Assembly: GCA_016210805.1 (NCBI GenBank)
Contig: JACQTL010000278.1
Location: forward strand, 1 to 9,078
DNA from: Actinomycetota bacterium
GTDB taxonomy: Bacteria > Actinomycetota > UBA4738 > G016210805
Direction of reading: 5' to 3'
DNA length: 9,078 nucleotides
Shown: positions 1-4,750 of the stretch, piece after piece
How positions within the stretch are numbered: position 1 is the stretch's first letter
How the letters are laid out: each line of letters opens with the position of its first letter
The notes under the pieces: generated by a model
Seen by the model: only the letters and a program-made list of their open reading frames with translations
Database searches by the model: none
Told to the model about the DNA's origin: nothing
Position numbers and translations under genes: made by a program

Positions 1-153
1 CTTCACGACCCCGCCGCGCGCTCCCGTGGCCGGGACGACCCTGGCCACGACTCTCCCCCTTCGGCGGATCGTGAACGACTCCCCGCGGTGCTCCACCCCG
101 TCGAGCAGCTCGGAGAACCGCCGGGCCGCATCGGTCGCGCTGATCTCCTCCAT
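1..153 (-). CDS. Phd/YefM-family type II antitoxin, N-terminal part (runs off left edge)
   Basis: An open frame of 51 codons runs leftward from an ATG at 153 and leaves the window without a stop. It begins MEEISATDAARRFSELLDGV and continues with a basic strand RRRGRVVARVVP. This is the usual Phd/YefM layout: a short strand, the helix A-R-x-x-F-S-E-L-L-D, then a beta hairpin with the 'G-R-x-V-A-x-V-V' signature. In this family the N-terminal domain binds the operator DNA and the C-terminal tail, here missing, wraps the cognate toxin (often RelE/ParE, Doc or a PIN protein). The toxin would lie left of base 1 and cannot be seen. No Shine-Dalgarno site precedes the ATG, and an extended -10 lies 10 bases upstream, suggesting a nearly leaderless mRNA. 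The family call is from pattern recognition and is fairly secure; the toxin type is unknown. Confidence 0.8.
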   Translation of the reverse strand, partial: MEEISATDAARRFSELLDGVEHRGESFTIRRRGRVVARVVPATGARGGVVK

Positions 154-163
154 GGGCAGGATC

Positions 164-172
164 AGATTATCA
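164..172 (-). promoter_or_regulatory. Extended -10 promoter of the Phd/YefM gene
   Basis: On the minus strand TGATAATCT gives an extended -10 (TGn plus TAATCT, fitting TAnnnT). The ATG at 153 lies 10 bases past the hexamer, so the predicted transcript would have a 5' leader of only a few bases. No convincing -35 is seen. Confidence 0.45.
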
Positions 173-192
173 GATAACACTCCGGACCGGAG
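167..192. promoter_or_regulatory. Two adjacent palindromes, candidate antitoxin operator
   Basis: TTATCAGATAA (167-177) and CTCCGGACCGGAG (180-192) are both perfect odd-length palindromes, two bases apart. The first overlaps the -10 of the Phd/YefM gene. Phd/YefM antitoxins classically repress their own promoters by binding palindromes at this position. The AT-rich 161-177 patch stands out sharply from the very GC-rich surroundings. The operator role is inferred. Confidence 0.4.
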
Positions 193-266
193 GGCAACCG
201 GGCTTTCCCTTCCGGTCGGGTACTCGTCATCATGCTGTCCCCCTACGGGTCGAGAGGAGGCAGGAG

Positions 267-704
267 ATGGAGGAGTCCGCGGAGGTCTGGGACGGGATGC
301 TTCGGTTCTACGACCGGCTGTCGGCCAGCGACGTGGCCGCGTTCGACGACGTCGTGTCGTCGCATCCGGCCACGCTCGTGATCGGGACGGCGCCGGAGGA
401 GTTCGTGCGCGAGCGCGCGCGGCTCATGTACGGATTCGAGATGGAGGGCGCCCGGATCACCCCGGGGGCCGATCCGGTCGGGTACGCGGAGGGGGACCTC
501 GGCTGGGTGATCGACGAGCCCACCTTCGCGTTCCCGGGCGACGTCACCGTGAAGACCCGGCTCACCGGCATCCTCCACCGCGAGGACGGGAAGTGGAAGC
601 TCGTCCACATGCACGTCTCCGTGGGGGTGCCCGACGAGAAGGCCACCGAGCTCCAGGCCCGGTGGGAGCGGGAGGCCGCGTCGCAGGCAGAGGGGCAGGG
701 CTAG
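267..704 (+). CDS. NTF2-like / SnoaL-like fold protein
   Basis: The 145-residue product has the shape of an NTF2-like (SnoaL-type) alpha+beta cone. N-terminal helices (about residues 4-30) are followed by a curved sheet that includes 'DVTVKTRLTGILHREDGKWKL' (about 90-110) and 'VHMHVSVGVP' (about 112-121). The run 'R-x-T-G-I-L-x-R-x-D-G-x-W-K-L-V-H-x-H-x-S' is the hallmark of the stress-type SnoaL_3 group. Such small single-domain proteins bind ligands or catalyse small-molecule reactions; the sequence does not say which. The start is firm: AGGAGG (255-260) lies six bases before the ATG. It is divergent from the Phd/YefM antitoxin and stands between two toxin-antitoxin loci. No signal peptide is present, so it should be cytoplasmic. 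The fold call is good; the function is unknown. Confidence 0.85.
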   Translation: MEESAEVWDGMLRFYDRLSASDVAAFDDVVSSHPATLVIGTAPEEFVRERARLMYGFEMEGARITPGADPVGYAEGDLGWVIDEPTFAFPGDVTVKTRLTGILHREDGKWKLVHMHVSVGVPDEKATELQARWEREAASQAEGQG

Positions 705-772
705 GGACGGGCGCCTCGATGTCGTACCCGGGCTGTATGGTCCGTGGCCGACCCCGGGGCACCGGAAAAGGA

Positions 773-791
773 GCATGTGTGCCGCATGTGT
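773..791. repeat. Direct repeat GCATGTGT x2, candidate VapBC operator
   Basis: GCATGTGT occurs at 773-780 and again at 784-791, a spacing of 11 bp or about one helical turn, so both copies face the same side of the DNA. The second copy runs into the extended -10 of vapBC. Ribbon-helix-helix antitoxins typically bind short repeated half-sites here to repress their own operon, so this is a plausible operator. The role is inferred. Confidence 0.4.
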
Positions 792-797
792 TAATGT
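789..797 (+). promoter_or_regulatory. Extended -10 promoter of vapBC (leaderless)
   Basis: TGTTAATGT gives a TGn extension plus TAATGT (TAnnnT). The hexamer ends 7 bases before the ATG at 805, so transcription would start at or next to that ATG. No Shine-Dalgarno site serves 805; the AAGGAG at 768-773 is over 30 bases away. No clear -35 is visible, as is common for extended -10 promoters. Confidence 0.55.
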
Positions 798-804
798 GCA
801 GCGC

Positions 805-1038
805 ATGAGCAAGATGGTCCAGGTCCGGAACGTGCCGGACGAGATCCACCGGACGCTCAAGGTCCGGGCGGCACAGGAGGGGATGTCGCTCTCCGACTAC
901 CTGAACCGCGAGCTGCGCAAGCTCGCCGAGCGCCCCACCTGGGACGAGTGGCTGGCGCGCGTGAGGTCCCGCGACCGCGTGGCCCTGGACGAGGACTCCG
1001 TCGCCGCCGTGCGCGCGGAGCGCGACTCCCGGCCTTGA
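805..1038 (+). CDS. vapB: VapB-type antitoxin, FitA-like ribbon-helix-helix
   Basis: The 77-residue product opens with MSKMVQVRNVPDEIHRTLKV, then 'MSLSDYLNRELRKLAERPTW'. This is a FitA/VapB ribbon-helix-helix: the strand 'VQVRNVP' (about 4-10) pairs between two monomers to read DNA, and two helices follow. The C-terminal part 'WDEWLARVRSRDRVALDEDSVAAVRAERD' is the toxin-binding tail typical of antitoxins paired with PIN toxins. The role is to neutralise the toxin encoded directly downstream and to repress the operon. An upstream in-frame ATG at 775 would add ten residues unlike the family and lies one base after its only possible ribosome site. I therefore prefer 805, which has an extended -10 placed for a leaderless start. 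The stop overlaps the toxin start by four bases. Confidence 0.9.
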   Translation: MSKMVQVRNVPDEIHRTLKVRAAQEGMSLSDYLNRELRKLAERPTWDEWLARVRSRDRVALDEDSVAAVRAERDSRP

Positions 1039-1436
1039 TCGTCCTCGACGCGAACGTCGTCGTGGACCTGCTGCTGGAAGGGCCCGGAGCCGCCGGGGCG
1101 GCCCGGGCGATCGAGGAGCACGGTGCCGAGGCATGGGCCCCCCACCTGGTCGACGCGGAGGTCGGACAGGTCGTCCGGAGGTTCGCGCTGTCCGGCCTCA
1201 TCCCGCCGGAGCGGGCCGGGCGAGCGATGCGGGACCTCGCCGCGATGCCGATGTTGCGAGTGGACCACCGACCCATCCTCGCGTCCGCCTTCGACATGAG
1301 GGAGCGCCTGACCTTCTACGACGCCCTCTACCTGGCTCTCGCCGCCCGGCTCGACGCGCCACTGCTCACCGGGGACGGGGCCGTCGCGGAGGTGGCGGAG
1401 TTTTTCGGGGTCGATGTCGTCCGCCTGGCACGGTGA
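1035..1436 (+). CDS. vapC: VapC-type PIN-domain ribonuclease toxin
   Basis: The product is 133 residues starting at TTG 1035, which overlaps the antitoxin stop in the string TTGA (1035-1038). This coupling fixes both the start and the pairing. The whole protein is one PIN domain: 'VLDANVVVDLLL' with Asp5, 'DAEVGQVV' with Glu42, 'FYDALYLALAARL' with Asp96 and 'LLTGDGAVA' with Asp114. These four acidic residues are the Mg2+/Mn2+ site of VapC endoribonucleases, which cut specific tRNAs or rRNA when released from VapB. All are intact and the length is normal (about 130), so an active toxin is predicted; the RNA target cannot be read from sequence. A long in-frame open stretch upstream of 1035 overlaps the antitoxin and lacks a sensible start. 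Confidence 0.92.
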   Translation: MIVLDANVVVDLLLEGPGAAGAARAIEEHGAEAWAPHLVDAEVGQVVRRFALSGLIPPERAGRAMRDLAAMPMLRVDHRPILASAFDMRERLTFYDALYLALAARLDAPLLTGDGAVAEVAEFFGVDVVRLAR

Positions 1437-1448
1437 GAGCCCCCGGCC

Positions 1449-1457
1449 TGGTACGCT
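1449..1457 (+). promoter_or_regulatory. Extended -10 promoter of the DEAD-box helicase gene
   Basis: TGGTACGCT (TGn plus TACGCT) lies 13 bases after the vapC stop. The same TACGCT hexamer serves the leaderless isocitrate dehydrogenase gene at 4751. The predicted start near 1464 leaves a leader of about 125 nt before the helicase ATG. No good -35 is seen. Confidence 0.4.
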
Positions 1458-1463
1458 GTGTCG

Positions 1464-1485
1464 ACGGGCGAGATCACTCGCCCCG
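1464..1485 (+). promoter_or_regulatory. Hairpin at the 5' end of the helicase leader
   Basis: GGGCGAG (1466-1472), loop ATCA, CTCGCCC (1477-1483) is a perfect 7-bp hairpin. It extends by two further pairs (A1464-T, C1465-G) across a single bulged C. It falls just where the helicase transcript is predicted to begin, so it may cap the mRNA 5' end; it could equally end vapBC transcription 30 bases past its stop. There is no U-tract. Confidence 0.4.
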
Positions 1486-1505
1486 TGAGGTTTCAGCTTC
1501 CCCAG

Positions 1506-1585
1506 TTCCTCCTTCCGGTGGTTCGGGTCGAGAAGAGAGACCTCCCCGGACCCATCGCGGCACCAGACCGCGCAGGAAGGAAGAG
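1506..1585 (+). promoter_or_regulatory. Leader anti-Shine-Dalgarno/Shine-Dalgarno pair
   Basis: TCCTTCC (1510-1516) is the exact complement of GGAAGGA (1575-1581), the helicase ribosome-binding site. After one mismatch the pairing continues for two more bases and a G-U pair. Closing it would enclose a loop of about 58 nt and hide the ribosome-binding site. Whether it forms in the cell is inference; polypurine/polypyrimidine tracts can match by chance. Confidence 0.3.
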
Positions 1586-1588
1586 AAC

Positions 1589-2788
1589 ATGGACCATCGC
1601 ACGTTCGCCGATCTCGGCGTGTCCGAGGCAGTGTCCCGGGCCATGGACCGAGAAGGCATCACCACCCCGTTCCCGATCCAGTCGCTCGTGATCCCCGACG
1701 CGGTGGCCGGCCGCAACGTGCTGGCCCGCTCGCGCACGGGGTCCGGCAAGACGATCGCGTTCGCCGTGCCCATCGTGGAGCGCCTCGCCCCCGGCGGGAG
1801 GCGACCGTCCGCGCTGGTGCTCGTACCCACCCGCGAGCTGGCCTCGCAGGTGCTGGCCGACCTCCGGCCCCTGGCCGAGGCCAAGGGCCTGCGCGCCGCG
1901 GCCGCCTACGGCGGCATCTCGATCCGCGAGCAGGCCAAGGCCCTCGAGAGGGCCGACGTGGTCGTGGCCACGCCCGGCCGCCTGGAGGACCTGGCCGACC
2001 GGCGCACGCTGAAGCTCGACGCGGTCCGGATCCTCGTCCTGGACGAGGCCGACCGGATGCTCGACATGGGGTTCCTCCCGCAGGTGGACGCCATCGTGCG
2101 CCGCCTGCCCTCGGAGCGGCAGACCCTGTTCCTCTCGGCGACCCTCGACGGCGAGGTCGGGCGGATGGCCGCCCGCTGGGCGCCGGGGGCCGTGCTCCAC
2201 GAGACCGTGGACGTCCACGTGCTGGTCGACGAGGCCGACCACCGGTTCGTCCAGGTGACCCAGCACGGGAAGGTGGACGCCCTGGCCGCGCTGATCGCCC
2301 AGGAGCCCGGGCTCTGCCTGGTGTTCGTGCGGACCAAGCGCGGAGCCGACCGGCTGGCGCATCGACTGAAGGCCAAGGGCATCCCGGCCGCGGCGATGCA
2401 CGGTGACATGCCCCAGTCCTCCCGGGAGCGGGCCCTGAAGCGGTTCACGTCGGGAGCCGTCCCCACGCTCGTGGCCACCGACGTGGCGGCCCGGGGCCTG
2501 GACGTCGAGGGCATCGCCCACGTCGTGAACTACGACCCGCCGGAGGACGACAAGGGATACGTCCACCGGGTGGGCCGCACGGCGAGGGCCGGCCGTACCG
2601 GCACCGGCATCACGCTCGTCCTCCCGGACCAGCAGGCCGACGTCAGCCGGATCGCCGCGAGGCTCCAGCTCCAGGACGAGTTCACCCGCGAGGGGATGAA
2701 GGTCGCCCCCCCGCGCCTCGTCTACCAGTCGAAGACCGGGCGCCGGTCCCTGCTGCACGGCCACCCCGGCCGCCGCCGCGGCCGCTAG
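1589..2788 (+). CDS. DEAD-box ATP-dependent RNA helicase
   Basis: The 399-residue product holds the complete set of DEAD-box motifs: Q motif (Phe6 and 'TPFPIQ', Gln31), motif I 'SRTGSGKT' (48-55), Ia 'PTRELA' (80-85), Ib 'TPGR' (128-131), II 'DEAD' (152-155), III 'SAT' (183-185), V 'ATDVAARGLDV', and VI 'HRVGRTARAG' (326-335). It unwinds or remodels short RNA duplexes using ATP in the cytoplasm, typically in ribosome assembly, RNA decay or cold response. After motif VI only about 64 residues follow, ending in the basic tail 'GRRRGR', so this is a compact RhlE-like enzyme without the large RNA-binding extension of DeaD/CsdA. The start is set by the ribosome site AGGAAGGAAG (1574-1583) and by homology; the frame stays open far upstream but that part is vapC in another frame. 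The subfamily name is not assigned. Confidence 0.95.
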   Translation: MDHRTFADLGVSEAVSRAMDREGITTPFPIQSLVIPDAVAGRNVLARSRTGSGKTIAFAVPIVERLAPGGRRPSALVLVPTRELASQVLADLRPLAEAKGLRAAAAYGGISIREQAKALERADVVVATPGRLEDLADRRTLKLDAVRILVLDEADRMLDMGFLPQVDAIVRRLPSERQTLFLSATLDGEVGRMAARWAPGAVLHETVDVHVLVDEADHRFVQVTQHGKVDALAALIAQEPGLCLVFVRTKRGADRLAHRLKAKGIPAAAMHGDMPQSSRERALKRFTSGAVPTLVATDVAARGLDVEGIAHVVNYDPPEDDKGYVHRVGRTARAGRTGTGITLVLPDQQADVSRIAARLQLQDEFTREGMKVAPPRLVYQSKTGRRSLLHGHPGRRRGR

Positions 2789-2791
2789 GAT
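2786..2791 (+). promoter_or_regulatory. -10 box of the cupredoxin lipoprotein gene, overlapping the helicase stop
   Basis: TAGGAT fits TAnnnT, and its first three bases are the helicase stop codon. A start near 2798 would give a leader of about 49 nt containing the ribosome site GGAGG (2838-2842), four bases from the ATG. No -35 is recognisable, so this is tentative. Confidence 0.3.
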
Positions 2792-2846
2792 GTTCCCCGC
2801 CCCGTGCGGCCGGCCACGCCGACCCGGGGCAGAGGGGGGAGGTGAC

Positions 2847-3284
2847 ATGCGGATCCGAGCGATGCCGGTGTTCCTCATGGTCGTCCTGGCGACGGCCGCG
2901 TGCGGAGGCGGAGGCTCCACCGGAACGACCACCACGGGAGCGCAGACGACCACCGCTCCGGCCACGGCCACGACCGCACCGCCGGAGGAGGAGTGCTCCG
3001 ACCTCACCGGCCAGGGACCTCAGGTCACGATCGTCACCCCCGAGAACGAGTTCGTCCCCGAGTGCGTGATCGTCCGGGCCGACCAGGGCATCACCTTCGA
3101 CAACCAGGACTTCTCGCTTCACAACTTCCTGGTGAAGAAGGCCGACATCGACATCGACCTTCCCGCCGGCGAACAGACGAGCCTGGAGGCGATCGGCGGA
3201 GCCCTGGCCCCGGGGACCTACGAGTTCCTGTGCAAGTACCACTCCCCCTCGATGGCGGGCGAGATCACCGTCGTTGAGGCCTGA
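2847..3284 (+). CDS. Cupredoxin (type-1 copper) lipoprotein
   Basis: The 145-residue product has a basic n-region and a hydrophobic stretch ending 'VLATAAC', with Cys19 as the likely lipidated residue (Thr at -3 makes the lipobox slightly atypical). A low-complexity Gly/Thr/Pro linker (about 20-48) follows, then one cupredoxin domain (about 55-145). The copper ligands are visible: His92 in 'FSLHNF', then Cys129, His132 and Met136 in 'LCKYHSPSM'. Cys50 and Cys73 could form a disulfide. The protein should sit on the outer face of the membrane and shuttle electrons or carry copper; its redox partner is not in the window. GGAGG lies four bases before the ATG. It shares its leader/linker style with the PEBP lipoprotein at 5863. 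The cupredoxin call is strong; the physiological role is inferred. Confidence 0.88.
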   Translation: MRIRAMPVFLMVVLATAACGGGGSTGTTTTGAQTTTAPATATTAPPEEECSDLTGQGPQVTIVTPENEFVPECVIVRADQGITFDNQDFSLHNFLVKKADIDIDLPAGEQTSLEAIGGALAPGTYEFLCKYHSPSMAGEITVVEA

Positions 3285-3303
3285 GCTCGGATCGGTCGAG
3301 ACG

Positions 3304-3337
3304 GAGGTCCAGCCCGTGCCTGCGGCGCGGGGGCCTC
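3304..3337. terminator. Strong hairpin between convergent genes (bidirectional terminator candidate)
   Basis: CCCGTGCC (3313-3320) pairs with GGCGCGGG (3324-3331) around the loop TGC. GAGGTC (3304-3309) then pairs with GGCCTC (3332-3337), leaving a 3-base bulge and two G-U pairs. It lies 20 bases past the cupredoxin stop and ends in the stop of the convergent VOC gene. It lacks a U-run, as many high-GC terminators do. Confidence 0.55.
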
Positions 3338-3683
3338 AGGGCGCGTCGAAACGCGTTCGCCTGAGGCCGAACGGGCTTCCCTCGGAGTCGCGGCACACCG
3401 CCCAGCGCTCGCCGGGATGGATCACCTCTCCGCCGGCCGCCCGGACCCTGTCCAGGGCGGCCGGGAGGTCGTCCACTGGGAAGTAGACCAGGGACGCCGT
3501 GTCTCCCGGCCCGGGACCGCGCTCGTGGACGCCGAGCCGGCCGTCGGCGGTCTGCCAGCCCGACCCCTCCTCCGGGGAACGAACCCCCAGGTCCAAGCCG
3601 AGGACGTCCCGCCAGAACCGGAGGGCACGCTCGGGGTCGTCGGAGGGGAACTCGACGAGGGGCGGTGGCCGGCGGTCGCTCAC
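3336..3683 (-). CDS. VOC superfamily (glyoxalase/bleomycin-resistance-like) protein
   Basis: The product is about 115 residues with two beta-alpha-beta-beta-beta modules of the vicinal oxygen chelate fold. Module 1 opens 'PLVEFPSDDPERALRFWRDVLGL' and module 2 runs 'LVYFPVDDLPAALDRVRAAGGEV' to 'CRDSEGSPFGLRR'. The D-x-E-G-x-x-F-G-L ending is the classic VOC C-terminus. Family members are metal-dependent lyases, dioxygenases or antibiotic-binding proteins; the substrate cannot be told here, and the usual first His ligand is replaced in 'VEFP', so metal binding is uncertain. Two GTG starts are possible, 3689 and 3683. I choose 3683 because a -10 TAGGCT (3696-3691) ends seven bases before it, which suits a leaderless mRNA; 3689 would lie too close to the -10. 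It directly follows the GNAT gene, whose stop is inside that -10. Confidence 0.85.
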   Translation of the reverse strand: MSDRRPPPLVEFPSDDPERALRFWRDVLGLDLGVRSPEEGSGWQTADGRLGVHERGPGPGDTASLVYFPVDDLPAALDRVRAAGGEVIHPGERWAVCRDSEGSPFGLRRTRFDAP

Positions 3684-3690
3684 TCCCACC

Positions 3691-3696
3691 AGCCTA
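3691..3696 (-). promoter_or_regulatory. -10 box of the VOC gene, overlapping the acetyltransferase stop
   Basis: Minus-strand TAGGCT fits TAnnnT; its TAG is the stop codon of the upstream acetyltransferase. The GTG at 3683 begins seven bases past the hexamer, so the mRNA could start on the start codon itself. The same hexamer TAGGCT precedes the small Cys-rich gene at 7742. Confidence 0.45.
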
Positions 3697-4194
3697 CCCG
3701 GGCGTGGGCCGGTCCCAGGCCTCCCGGGAAACCGTGTAGACCCTGTGCACGTACCCGCCGTGCATCGTGGTGCGGTCCACCCACATCCCGAGCTTCTCGG
3801 CCACCCGCCACGAGGCGACGTTCTCCGGGCGGACCAGCGAGATCACGTGGTCCAGGTCCAGCCGCTCGAAGGCGTACCCGACGCACGCGGCGCCGGCCTC
3901 CGTGGCCAGGCCCCGGCCCCAGAGCGAGCGGTGGACGTGCCAGCCGATCTCCACCTCCCGGTCCCCGTCGACCATCTGGGCGGTGGGGCCGCAGTTCCCG
4001 ACGAACCGGCCGTCCTCCCTGAGGTCCATGGCCCACAGCCCGAACCCGTCCCGCTCGTACCGGTCGAGCTGGCGGTCGATCCACAGCTTGGACTCCTCGG
4101 CCGTGAAGGGGTGCGCGTAGTACCGCATGGTCTCGGGGTCGCCGAGGATGCCCAGGAGGGCGTCGAGGTCGTCCGGGCGGTACCGGCGAAGCAC
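3694..4194 (-). CDS. GNAT-family N-acetyltransferase (RimJ/RimL-like), start codon unclear
   Basis: This is a RimJ-like (Acetyltransf_3) GNAT. Coding similarity begins with 'VVIETPRLVLRRYRPDDLDA' and continues through 'EVEIGWHVHRSLWGRGLATEA', whose R-x-x-G-x-G/A pyrophosphate loop binds acetyl-CoA (R-S-L-W-G-R-G). It ends with 'RPENVASWRVAEKLGM', the usual motif B region. Such enzymes acetylate N-terminal amines of proteins or small amines; the target is unknown. The family's N-terminal strand (VVIETPRL) is encoded from about 4218, yet no ATG, GTG or TTG exists in any frame between 4258 and 4195. The first ordinary start is GTG 4194 (166 residues), inside that strand. A 19-bp tandem duplication lies just upstream. 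Initiation may use a rare codon (GTC or ATC near 4218-4212), or the gene may be damaged. The family is sure; the start and activity are not. Confidence 0.8.
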   Translation of the reverse strand: MLRRYRPDDLDALLGILGDPETMRYYAHPFTAEESKLWIDRQLDRYERDGFGLWAMDLREDGRFVGNCGPTAQMVDGDREVEIGWHVHRSLWGRGLATEAGAACVGYAFERLDLDHVISLVRPENVASWRVAEKLGMWVDRTTMHGGYVHRVYTVSREAWDRPTPG

Positions 4195-4239
4195 GAGCCG
4201 GGGGGTCTCGATGACGACGTCCCGGTCGGTCGCGCGGCC

Positions 4240-4277
4240 GTCAGGCCTCCCGGAGCCCGTCAGGCCTCCCGGAGCCC
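4240..4277. repeat. 19-bp perfect tandem duplication
   Basis: GTCAGGCCTCCCGGAGCCC occurs at 4240-4258 and again immediately at 4259-4277 with no difference. On the minus strand each copy encodes the last codons and the TGA stop of the small membrane protein. The right-hand copy (4259-4277) is the one in use, and the left-hand copy lies in the gap before the acetyltransferase. Nineteen is not a multiple of three, so the duplication shifts frames across the junction. Confidence 0.95.
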
Positions 4278-4679
4278 GTCGCCCTCCGGGGATCCGTCGC
4301 CCGCCGCGCCCCCGCCGAGCCCCAGGGCCCGGGCCCCGAGCACGGCGAACAGGGCGGCCAGCCCGCCGCCCAGCACGACGCCTCGCTTGGGCACGTGCCT
4401 GGCGGCGACCAGGATGGCTCCCAGGTCGGTCGTGTCCACGGCGACCCCGAGCCGGAGGAGCCCCTCGACGTCGTCTCCGCGGTCCAGCGACTGGAGCGAG
4501 GCCAGGGCCAGGACGATCTCCCGGATGCCGAAGAGCCGTCCGAGCAGCCGGGAGACCGGGCGGCGAGCCTCCTCCGCACCGAAGAAGATCCGGCCCATGA
4601 GCCCCGGGGTTCCCAGGGCCCCGACGCCTATGCCCAGCCGCCCGTAGGCCAGCCGGCGGGCGACCTCGCGAGGATCCAT
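4260..4679 (-). CDS. Small multi-helix membrane protein, DUF4267-like
   Basis: The 139-residue product starts 'MDPREVARRLAYGRLGIGVG'. Three or four hydrophobic segments follow, at about 14-34, 50-65, 75-93 and 101-127. The conserved-looking line 'RLLGRLFGIREIVLALASL' is the pattern I associate with the DUF4267-like group of actinobacterial membrane proteins of unknown function. No catalytic motif is seen. The C-terminal 'GDGSPEGDGLREA' is hydrophilic and is encoded partly by the first copy of a 19-bp tandem duplication. The ATG at 4679 has no Shine-Dalgarno site but a -10-like GACACT six bases away, implying a leaderless message. It is divergent from the isocitrate dehydrogenase gene and may share an operator with it. 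The gene is real; the family assignment is moderate and the function unknown. Confidence 0.78.
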   Translation of the reverse strand: MDPREVARRLAYGRLGIGVGALGTPGLMGRIFFGAEEARRPVSRLLGRLFGIREIVLALASLQSLDRGDDVEGLLRLGVAVDTTDLGAILVAARHVPKRGVVLGGGLAALFAVLGARALGLGGGAAGDGSPEGDGLREA

Positions 4680-4685
4680 GCGCCG

Positions 4686-4691
4686 AGTGTC
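4686..4691 (-). promoter_or_regulatory. -10 box of the membrane-protein gene (leaderless)
   Basis: Minus-strand GACACT, preceded by TGC (extended -10 form), ends six bases before the ATG at 4679. The spacing equals that on the opposite side for the isocitrate dehydrogenase start. The first base departs from TAnnnT, so confidence is modest. Confidence 0.4.
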
Positions 4692-4714
4692 GCACGGGAC
4701 CCGGGGGACCCGCG

Positions 4715-4734
4715 AACCGGCCCCCTGACCGGTT
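4715..4734. promoter_or_regulatory. Inverted repeat AACCGG-N8-CCGGTT, candidate shared operator
   Basis: AACCGG (4715-4720) and CCGGTT (4729-4734) are perfect inverted arms separated by eight bases. The dyad lies inside the 71-bp gap between two divergent genes, with its right arm four bases from the isocitrate dehydrogenase -10. A dimeric regulator bound here could control both directions; the regulator is not identified. Confidence 0.4.
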
Positions 4735-4738
4735 TGGG

Positions 4739-4744
4739 TACGCT
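4739..4744 (+). promoter_or_regulatory. -10 box of the isocitrate dehydrogenase gene (leaderless)
   Basis: TACGCT (TAnnnT) ends six bases before the GTG at 4751, so the first transcribed base would be in or at the start codon. There is no Shine-Dalgarno site, which agrees. Confidence 0.5.
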
Positions 4745-4750
4745 TCGGCG

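Noticed and set aside
775..804. Upstream ATG 775 as the vapB start
   Set aside because: It adds MCAACVNVQR, unlike the family; AAGGAG is only one base away, and the extended -10 at 789-797 lies inside this stretch.
26..808. 260-residue plus-strand frame over the left edge
   Set aside because: Arg/Gly-rich frame overlapping the NTF2-like gene and antisense to the Phd/YefM gene; both of those have clear family signatures.
1133..1588. Long N-terminal extension of the helicase reading frame
   Set aside because: It overlaps vapC in another frame and is Arg/Pro-rich; the Q-motif region starts naturally at ATG 1589 with a good ribosome site.
1493..3007. 504-residue open frame on the minus strand across the helicase
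   Set aside because: Rich in H/R/G/V with no domain pattern; it is the antisense shadow of the helicase, whose motifs are complete on the plus strand.
4696..4712. Direct repeat GGGACCCG x2 in the divergent gap
   Set aside because: Short and close to what is expected in such GC-rich sequence; not aligned with either promoter in a clear way.
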